A stretch of DNA of 14,705 nucleotides from Ectocarpus siliculosus (Eukaryota; Sar; Phaeophyceae; Ectocarpales; Ectocarpaceae). Location: assembly GCA_000310025.1 (NCBI GenBank), contig FN647857.1:412878-427582 (forward strand), given 5' to 3'. Shown here piece after piece: positions 9,501 to 14,705 of the stretch. The notes below the pieces were generated by a model that worked only from the letters and a program-made list of their open reading frames with translations, did not search any database and was not told where the DNA came from. Made by a program: the position numbers and the translations under genes. How positions within the stretch are numbered: the first letter of the stretch is position 1; each line of letters starts with the position of its first letter.

Positions 9501-12500
9501 CGTACAAGTACAAGTAGTCTTGTGCATATCCCTTTTGAGAAGGTTTGGAATTCGACAAAAAGGATGGACGTGTGCGCCGTAAATTTTGAAGCAATGTTAG
9601 TCTGGGCCTGTCTCGTGCTATACTTTTTCTTTCGAGCGAAGTTTTATCGACACCCCGTATTTTCCAACCTCTGTAGGGTAATAATTTCCGTGTTATACGT
9701 TCAGTGCTGCGCCTGTGCCTCGCTTGCCTGCGTCGTGCACGATCAACCTCTTTGCCAGTCTCCTTTGCCACAAGGTGACACATTTCGTTCACAGCAAACC
9801 TTTCGTAGGTGTCGTTCTTGTGTCAGCACCAACACAGGCCGTCAGATAGGAAGCCATGGTAAGACGTCGTCCGTTTTTTTCTTTTTTTTTTAGAAGGCGC
9901 ACACCAACAGTCACTGCGCATGGACACAAAGAGAGAGATGGATGAAAAGGCAACGGGGGGGGGCGATCGACGTGATGTTTCTCTGTCTTGTGCTGGTGTC
10001 CTTTTTTCTTCCTTGCTTCTTGTCCTCTAATGGCCCACCCCCTGCCCCGGCGGGCGGCGATGGCACAGGTTCTGCGCCCGCTGATCTTGAACCTAGGGCA
10101 TCAGCATTCCAAGACAAGACAGATGACTCTTCAGGTGCGTGCGCACTGTAGGTGTCTTGACAGCTCTTTTGTCCTGCTTTCTATTGAGCCGGATCAAGCG
10201 AGACACCACAAAAAACAGAGCGTCAAGTGGAGGTTGAAAACAGAATTACACAGCTTTTGCGGAAGAAGGATGTGGGAGAGAGGGGCTGGTGGCACTACCA
10301 TTGCCGGGATCCTGCCTTATTGTTGTGTTGTTGTTGCCTCCACATTAGTATCCCTTTCGATCTCTGCTCAAGTACCTTCCAACTGACGCGGACTCCTTCC
10401 GTGATCACAGACTTATCCACCCAAATTGGATGCCAATTGTATGAAAAATCAAAGACTAATTGAAGGGCCCAGGAACACAACACAACAATGCACACGCGGT
10501 ATAAGGAACGAGAAAATGAGAAATCAAGTCCCCGCACAGCAGTCAGCCTTCGCAGCAGGCGACAAAGGAGATCGTTATAGAAACGGGGACGATGTACAGA
10601 GCCCTTCGCTCCCACCCGACACGCGAGGTCAAGCAAAAAATAAAGTAACGCAAAAAAGTCTAAAAAAAATCACCAATTCAGACCTTAAAACTCGCATGAT
10701 TCTACCCTTGTCCACCCTCCTCGACCGGGGTGCATCAACCGCCCGCGTTTTGCACCGGCCACGCCATTTCTATGCAACCCCACACATAATTGTATCTACA
10801 AGGGCTCGAGATCATGCACCTGTGACAGCGGCAGATTCCATGCAAACAACGCAAAGTATCAAGACACTGTATTCCCCACATGACTATGTACTGACGGTGC
10901 GGGAGAATGTCATCCATGCCAGGTTCTCGACGGTCAGACTCTCTTCATCCGCACGTAAAAAAAAAAAAAATCGGGAATACGCCATCGAGGAGAGGGTGCA
11001 GTGGAAGAAAAAATAATGGTGATTGCGGTTTCCTGCCACCTGCATCACATTCAGTCCGGCGCGAATTTTGCTACACGTCCTGCCGCACAGCTGTATCTTT
11101 CTGAAAGCATACTTGAAACTAAAAATGGACAGGTTTGTGTGTCGCTGCCGACGTACAGTACAGCAGTACGTTCCTGAAAAAAAAAACTGGGAGGGGTTGG
11201 GGGGGGATTTGAACTCTAGAAATAATGTCTGGTTTTTAGAGTAAAGGGGGGGCTGTGGGAGCATCATCCCCTGGGTTAGACCTCCATGTACCTCCTTCGT
11301 ACATCATGCTTACATGATGACGTTGCATGGCTCTGTGTGCCCAAAGTTCCCCTACACACCACGATGAAAAAAAAAGTGGAGGATGGGGGATTTGAACCCC
11401 CGACATTTCGCATGCAAAGCGAACACTCTAACCCCTGAGCTAAACCCCCGACATGATCTTCTATTGCATGCGGAAACATCCCGATTTAGATTGTTTTTAT
11501 CATCAATGGTGACCCGATTGAAACCTGTAAAAGGTGCTGCTCTAGGTATGTATGCATATCATATAGCAGTAGTACTGCTGGCGCTGCTGCTACTGCCGCT
11601 GAGATGACTATTCGTGTCTGGAAAATGGTAGTATGCACTACACGCTCAATGGTGGGAGGTGGTTTTTGCGTAATGAACGACCAATTTTTTTCTTTTTTTG
11701 TGTACGGTGTACATAATCACTTCGAAGTGCTATTACTCGTACTGCAGCCAGCCCTCAAATCAACGAACACATCATCCCTGAATGCACGTGTATGTGTGGC
11801 TGGGACGATGTACGAAACTGAGAATTAAAGAACGCAAAAAACGATGCGACATATGTATGCCTACAGTATGGGTGTACGGCAACTCATGCAGGTATTTTTT
11901 TAGTAATATTCGTTTAGACTCACTTCCACCCACGACTTCGCCCTTCAAGAATCAGTCTCCTCTGTGTGCAGGTGGTACAGCGGTCTAGACGCCCCCCCCC
12001 CCCCCCCCCAGCCTCCAAATAAAGCGGTACGAAGTGCTTTCGTGCCAGACCGCGCGAAAATGAGAAACTAGATGAGAGTCTCAACGGTAGCAAAAAAAAA
12101 GGAGAGGGAGCAGGCAGGCAGGCAAGGACACACTCGCCTGTTCCCTTTTCTCGACACGCTGCTTGGTGTGACAACAACGGGTCCATGTTTGGACAGGAAA
12201 CGACGCATTCAATGTGAAAAGGATTTTTTTCTTTTTCGCGTGTTTTAGAGTGTGTTTTCGTTTTTTCCTTGTCTCCCTCTTTCTATTCCAATAATAGACA
12301 CAAGGGCTCGTGTGAATGCACCGATCCTCCAGCTGTCACAAAAGATGCACCCTCGTTTTTTCATATCGCTGTTAAAGCAGTGACAGGCACCTGTTTTGCA
12401 TTGCTTCGCGCCCAAGCTGATTTGATGATTGAGTCGACGAAGAGATCTGTCTCATCCCTCTCTTGCTTCTTTCTCGTTGGAGCCTCTCCTCTCTCCCCCC

Positions 12501-14105
12501 TGAACTTGAGCGCAACGTGATCCTCCTGTCTTTCCTCTCAACTTGATCGCATTGAATCCTCTTATCTTCTCGTCTCAACTTGACCGCATTGAATCCTCTT
12601 CTCTTCTCGTCTAAAAGTTCGGCCGCATTGAATCCTCTTCTCTTCTCGTCTAAGTTCGACCGCATTGAAACCTCTTCTCTTTTCGTCTCAACTTGACCGC
12701 ATTGAATCATTATCTCTTCTCGTCTAAACTCTATTAATAGCGCATTGAATCCTCTTGTGTTCTCGTCTCATCTCGACCGCATTGAATCCTCTCCTCTGCT
12801 CGTCTCTTTGGGGCCTCTCCTCTCTCCCTCGCTCAAAAACCCGACAGCAGTTCGTTATCTCGTTTTTTTTCTTCATTTCGTTTTTTTTTCGGTGGGACAG
12901 GCCCTGGGAGCGCTGCTGCTGTGTGGCTCCGACGACCTGGACAAGCCCCTGAGGGAGCTTATCCTACCGCAGCTGAGGAATCTGGTGAGGAGGCGACAGG
13001 TTGGGGCGGCGAGATTGGGGGCCTACGTCATGTTTTTTTGGTTCAGGCCGTTCGTTGTATTTTTCGTTTTCCAAAAGTGTGTTGTGTGTGTGTTATTTAT
13101 CGACCGCGCAAACCGGCTGACCGATGAACAAACGCCCGTCTCTACTGCAGGTTGGGTGCGTGTTATTTTTTTATATAACCCTATAGTTATTTGCTTCAAC
13201 CTACTGTATACCAGTACTGCTGTAGACTGCATGTAGACGAGGTAACCTTCCGAAGTCGAGGACCTGGTGTTAACGTTGTTTTCCTTGACATGACGATGTG
13301 CAATGTTCATCTTTTGTTATTTTTTTCATTTCATTCGTGTTCCCTTGATGAAATGTGGCATTCACTGCTGTTTTGATACACATGTGTGTTGCCTTTTGAT
13401 ACACGTGTGCGTGCTGTCTTTTGACCGCGATTTCTGTTGTGTGGGTTGTGCTCATCATTGCTCGGCACTTTTCTACCAACACCTCGCTCTCTCGTGTCCA
13501 CCTTCGAAAACGTCACCATCACCCCCCCCCCGCCCCCCATCCCCTCCGTGTTGCAAACCTCTGTCTCTCTCTGTGTGGCACACGAACATATCTTGCTGTA
13601 CACGGCAAAACGGCTAAGCTGTACGACCGTACGGTTGCGGTGCGACGCGAGCTCGTGGCCGTCCTCGCCAGCCTCGTGGCGGCCGGCTTCCCTCCACCTC
13701 ACGGCGGCGGCGGCGGCGGTAGCGGCAGCGACACCGGCGGCGGCCATCTCGCCGACTCCGCCGTCGCGCCGATGGACACAACGGACGATGGAGACAATAG
13801 CGGCGGCAACAACAGCAACACCACCACAACCACCGGCGGCGGCGGTATCTCTGATGCGGCGGAGGCGGGGGCGGAGGAGGAGCGACGGCGGGCGTGTGCG
13901 AGGACGAAGCAGAAGAAGAAGTACCTCGAGCCCCACCGGGCCGAGCTGCTGTCGCTGCTGATGAAGCTGCTGGCGGACGAGTCGGAGCCGGTCCGGGGGG
14001 GGGCGGGCAGGGCTCTCGAGGGGCTCGGGGAGGTGAGGGTGGAGCGAGCGAGCGAGCGAGCGAGCGAGCGGGGCGGCGGGAGCTGCTGTGGTGTAGGTTG
14101 TTGTG

Positions 14106-14153
<48 letters not shown>

Positions 14154-14705
14154 GGCGGTGGTGTGGTGGTTGTAGTGGTAGTGGTGGTTGTGTTGTGGTT
14201 GGTGTTGGTGTTGGTGTTGTTGTTATTGGTGGTGGTGGTGGTGGTGGTGGTGTGAATGCTGTCGTGGTGTGGGTACTTCTATTGTTTTGTGGCAGTTTCG
14301 CCTGCCGATACTGCTGTTGCCAGTACTTCAGTCTTTTCGTGAACGTCGCTCGTTGTACCCTTAACCCCCCCTCCATACGCATCCGCCCATTCCCCCCCGT
14401 CGGCAAACAAACCGCCGGCCGGACACACAGGCTTGGGCCCGATCATCCGACAATCCGTCGGCAGCAACAACAGAGCAACAACAACAACAAAACTGCTCTC
14501 CGCCGGTGCCTCCTCTCCCAACCGGCCCCATCACTCCCGCACGAAAAACGCCTCCAGCAAGACCGGCGGCGGCGGCGGCGGTGCGAGCCCTCTGCGTGCC
14601 CCTGCTCCCGTCCATGATGCCGGCGGCCATCGAAGAAGCCAGCCACTGGACTGTCAGGGGACGCCGCCGCGCCTTGCAGTTGCTGTGCTTCCTCTTGCAG
14701 TACGC
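6430..14705 (+). CDS. DNAAF5: Dynein axonemal assembly factor 5 (HEATR2-like), nine exons, 3' end outside window
   Basis: CDS joins 6430-6594, 7191-7293, 7847-7920, 8623-8754, 9315-9449, 10069-10134, 12901-12984, 13619-14032 and 14431 to the window edge, with every junction in frame (about 482 aa). ATG 6430 is the first after an in-frame TAA at 6355. The product is a string of HEAT helices with motifs I associate with this family: DPDRSTRKRAL (exon 1), DPVEKCREMA (exons 2-3), DPFPEAKRECC (exon 5), HQHSKTRQMTLQALGALL across exons 6-7, DRTVAVRREL (exon 8) and HWTVRGRRRALQLL (exon 9). From family knowledge, DNAAF5 acts in the cytoplasm in pre-assembly of outer and inner dynein arms with other DNAAF proteins and chaperones. 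The human protein is about 855 aa, so a large C-terminal part should lie to the right. Unusual parts are a Gly/Thr/Asn-rich insert in exon 8 and a polyGln/Pro linker in exon 9. Confidence 0.88.
6595..7190 (+). other. DNAAF5 intron 1
   Basis: 596 bases, GT-AG, ending in a C-rich pyrimidine tract. No gene or element recognised. Confidence 0.8.
7191..7293 (+). CDS. DNAAF5: DNAAF5 exon 2
   Basis: Acceptor ggctgcag|GTG; encodes VPEAVLRGFLSRYLSERL and MMADPVEKCREMAG; donor GAG|gtgcgt in phase 1. It completes the first HEAT units of the family. Confidence 0.88.
7294..7846 (+). other. DNAAF5 intron 2
   Basis: 553 bases, GT-AG, G-rich. Contains an imperfect direct repeat of about 65 bases with a period near 100. 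No gene recognised. Confidence 0.8.
7352..7522. repeat. Imperfect direct repeat in DNAAF5 intron 2
   Basis: Both copies contain GGGTACTCAT-type sequence, GTGCATGCCGT, GTC.TTAGA and GACCTCG followed by GCATCCCT. They start near 7352 and 7452. The spacing of matched blocks is 99-100 bases in the first half. Confidence 0.7.
7847..7920 (+). CDS. DNAAF5: DNAAF5 exon 3
   Basis: Acceptor tttcctcag|GG restores the frame left by exon 2, giving GGLLAEFVDSVGGGD and then LAKQ. Donor CAG|gtgcgc in phase 0. Confidence 0.87.
7921..8622 (+). other. DNAAF5 intron 3, stop-free
   Basis: 702 bases, exactly 234 codons, with no stop in the frame of the flanking exons. Its second half is a compound GCT/GGT/TTG repeat running up to the acceptor. 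Confidence 0.8.
8400..8622. repeat. Compound GGTGCT/GCTGCT/GGTGGT repeat
   Basis: Interrupted triplet and hexamer repeats made of GGT, GCT, TTG and TCT cover the last 220 bases of intron 3 and take the place of a simple pyrimidine tract before the acceptor. Confidence 0.85.
8623..8754 (+). CDS. DNAAF5: DNAAF5 exon 4
   Basis: Acceptor ccggtgcag|GTG; 44 codons including MAEVRIGSVPLVEPAEEVR, a HEAT-type inter-helix segment, then LLLRLCGAVL; donor GAG|gtaatt in phase 0. Confidence 0.87.
8755..9314 (+). other. DNAAF5 intron 4
   Basis: 560 bases, GT-AG. Holds an 8-A run and, near the acceptor, two G runs of 10 and 11 bases. No gene recognised. Confidence 0.8.
9268..9306. repeat. Paired G10/G11 homopolymers upstream of exon 5
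   Basis: G10 at 9268-9277 and G11 at 9296-9306 leave only eight bases before the exon 5 acceptor. Guanine runs of this type can form quadruplex structures. Confidence 0.8.
9315..9449 (+). CDS. DNAAF5: DNAAF5 exon 5
   Basis: Acceptor gatccgcag|ATT; 45 codons with LTDPFPEAKRECCSLLLRL, one of the clearest family signatures here; donor AAG|gtgtgg in phase 0. The acceptor is preceded by an 11-base G run instead of a pyrimidine tract. Confidence 0.88.
9450..10068 (+). other. DNAAF5 intron 5
   Basis: 619 bases, GT-AG. No small exon is needed, because exon 5 ends SRLGK and exon 6 continues VLRPLILNLGHQHS as expected. No element recognised. Confidence 0.75.
10069..10134 (+). CDS. DNAAF5: DNAAF5 exon 6 (small)
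   Basis: Only 22 codons, VLRPLILNL then GHQHSKTRQMTLQ, between acceptor ggcacag|GTT and donor CAG|gtgcgt. The HQHxKxR signature and its smooth join to ALGALLLCG in exon 7 support it despite its size. Confidence 0.86.
11188..11250 (-). pseudogene. tRNA-like relic
   Basis: On the minus strand GAGTTCAAATCC resembles a B box, followed by CCTCCCA and a T10 run, the same layout as the 3' half of the intact tRNA-Ala 170 bases away. The T stem does not pair and no matching 5' acceptor strand is present. A tRNA pseudogene or a tRNA-derived SINE tail are both possible. Confidence 0.35.
11366..11375 (-). terminator. Pol III terminator of the tRNA-Ala gene
   Basis: An uninterrupted T run on the minus strand directly follows the tRNA 3' end after a single base. 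Confidence 0.85.
11377..11449 (-). tRNA. tRNA-Ala (anticodon UGC)
   Basis: The 73-base sequence folds into a complete cloverleaf with no intron. The acceptor stem GGGGGTT/ATCCTCC has one mismatch and a G3-T70 wobble, the hallmark of alanine tRNAs. The D arm is GCTC/GAGT, and the anticodon stem is TTCGC/GCGAA around loop TTTGCAT. The T arm is GGGGG, TTCAAAT, CCCCC, followed by discriminator A. CCA is not encoded, as usual for nuclear genes. A run of nine Ts one base after the discriminator is a good Pol III terminator. The internal A box (TAGCTCAGGGGTTAGA) and B box (GGTTCAAATCC) are present. It lies antisense inside intron 6 of DNAAF5. Confidence 0.93.
11992..12009. repeat. C18 homopolymer
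   Basis: Eighteen consecutive C bases in intron 6, directly after GGTACAGCGGTCTAGACG, which itself resembles a tRNA A-box region. Confidence 0.9.
12548..12800. repeat. Minisatellite, seven units of about 37 bases
   Basis: The core CGCATTGAATCCTCTTCTC starts at 12548, 12585, 12624, 12661, 12698, 12741 and 12778, so spacings are 37, 39, 37, 37, 43 and 37. The rest of each unit is TTCTCGTCTCAACTTGAC with variants. The plus strand is pyrimidine-rich, and the array ends about 100 bases before the exon 7 acceptor. Confidence 0.9.
12901..12984 (+). CDS. DNAAF5: DNAAF5 exon 7
   Basis: Follows a strong pyrimidine tract and acceptor gtgggacag; 28 codons (ALGALLLCGSDDLDKPL, then ELILPQLRNL); donor CTG|gtgagg in phase 0. 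Confidence 0.87.
12985..13618 (+). other. DNAAF5 intron 7
   Basis: 634 bases, GT-AG. Contains a duplicated TTTTGATACACATGTGTGTTG-like block around 13372-13410. No gene recognised. Confidence 0.75.
13619..14032 (+). CDS. DNAAF5: DNAAF5 exon 8 with low-complexity insert
   Basis: 138 codons. The acceptor ggctaag|CTG is pyrimidine-poor, but it gives the expected join RNL|LYDRTVAVRREL. About 75 residues rich in Gly, Ser, Thr, Asn and acidic or basic runs sit between the helices LVAVLASLVAAG and LEPHRAELLSLLMKLL. Donor GAG|gtgagg in phase 0. Confidence 0.84.
14041..14070. repeat. GAGC tetranucleotide microsatellite
   Basis: About seven GAGC units starting nine bases after the exon 8 donor. Confidence 0.9.
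14107..14260. repeat. TTG then GGT trinucleotide microsatellites
   Basis: About 16 TTG units followed by interrupted GGT/GTT units. The minus strand would read as polyGln and polyPro, which creates a spurious long frame there. Confidence 0.9.
14431..14705 (+). CDS. DNAAF5: DNAAF5 exon 9, open at window edge
   Basis: The proposed acceptor ggacacacag|GCT keeps phase 0 and gives LGE|AWARSSDN, a Gln run, a Pro-rich linker, then RALCVPLLPSMM and HWTVRGRRRALQLLCFLL. The C-terminal part is secure. The acceptor is less so: another in-phase AG at 14475 would remove 15 residues of linker. Confidence 0.75.

Larger units (their letters stand above)
10135..12900 (+). other. DNAAF5 intron 6 (2766 bases)
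   Basis: GT-AG intron several times longer than the other introns of this gene. It holds the antisense tRNA-Ala gene at 11377-11449, a tRNA-like relic near 11188-11250, a C18 tract at 11992-12009 and a 37-base minisatellite at 12548-12800. A long frame at 10426-11016 shows no domain. Confidence 0.8.
14033..14430 (+). other. DNAAF5 intron 8
   Basis: 398 bases made largely of microsatellites: GAGC units at 14041-14070, TTG units at 14107-14154, then GGT/TGG to about 14260. The acceptor assignment at 14430 rests on frame. Confidence 0.7.

Noticed and set aside
10426-11016. Annotating the long plus-strand frame in intron 6 as a gene
   Set aside because: Begins with TTG (first ATG at 10441), no domain, no coding-like composition, lies within a well-supported intron.
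12372-12710. Minus-strand frame with repeated DEKRRGFNA-type units as a repeat protein
   Set aside because: It is a translation of the 37-base minisatellite; unit lengths vary by non-multiples of three, and it lies in an intron.
12548-12800. CRISPR array
   Set aside because: Units are contiguous diverged tandem copies without distinct spacers, in a eukaryotic intron.
13699-14406. Minus-strand polyGln/polyPro protein
   Set aside because: Created by the TTG/GGT microsatellites and by the antisense of exon 8.

Overview
The window is nuclear DNA of an intron-rich eukaryote. Coding exons are short and GC-rich with GT-AG introns mostly of 400-700 bases, and the non-coding DNA is full of microsatellites and homopolymer runs. 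This texture, together with a gene needed only by organisms with motile flagella, fits a flagellate-bearing stramenopile, most likely a brown alga of the Ectocarpus type. That placement is inference, since no taxonomic marker lies in the window. I found two protein-coding genes arranged head to head, one tRNA gene nested in an intron, and several repeat structures.

Left part, minus strand: a two-exon gene, exon 1 at 4735-3171 and exon 2 at 355-226, joined across a 2.8 kb intron. The phases match exactly and the joined frame gives 564 residues: an acidic N-terminus, a RING-like zinc finger, a TRAF-type zinc finger, a coiled coil, an Ala/Gln-rich linker, and a C-terminal Tudor/Agenet-like domain that exists only when the two exons are joined. 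Its large intron carries an inverted-repeat pair that looks like a remnant non-autonomous mobile element. The end of the gene overlaps a 42-base tandem duplication.

Middle (4736-6429): about 1.7 kb between the two divergent start codons, holding the 5' leaders and presumably both promoters. No further gene is supported there.

Right part, plus strand: nine exons (6430 to the right edge) of DNAAF5/HEATR2, the HEAT-repeat factor for cytoplasmic pre-assembly of axonemal dynein arms. All eight junctions keep frame, and about 482 residues are present before the gene runs off the window. Intron 6 (2.8 kb) contains an intact antisense tRNA-Ala(UGC) gene, a nearby tRNA-like relic, a C18 tract and a seven-copy minisatellite of 37-base units. 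Intron 3 is stop-free and a multiple of three, so its retention would keep the reading frame.

Nothing in the sequence shows that the two protein genes work together. DNAAF5 has a known role in building cilia and flagella. The zinc-finger/Tudor protein has no function I can name, though its domains suggest a scaffold or ubiquitin-ligase-like protein that reads methylated ligands.
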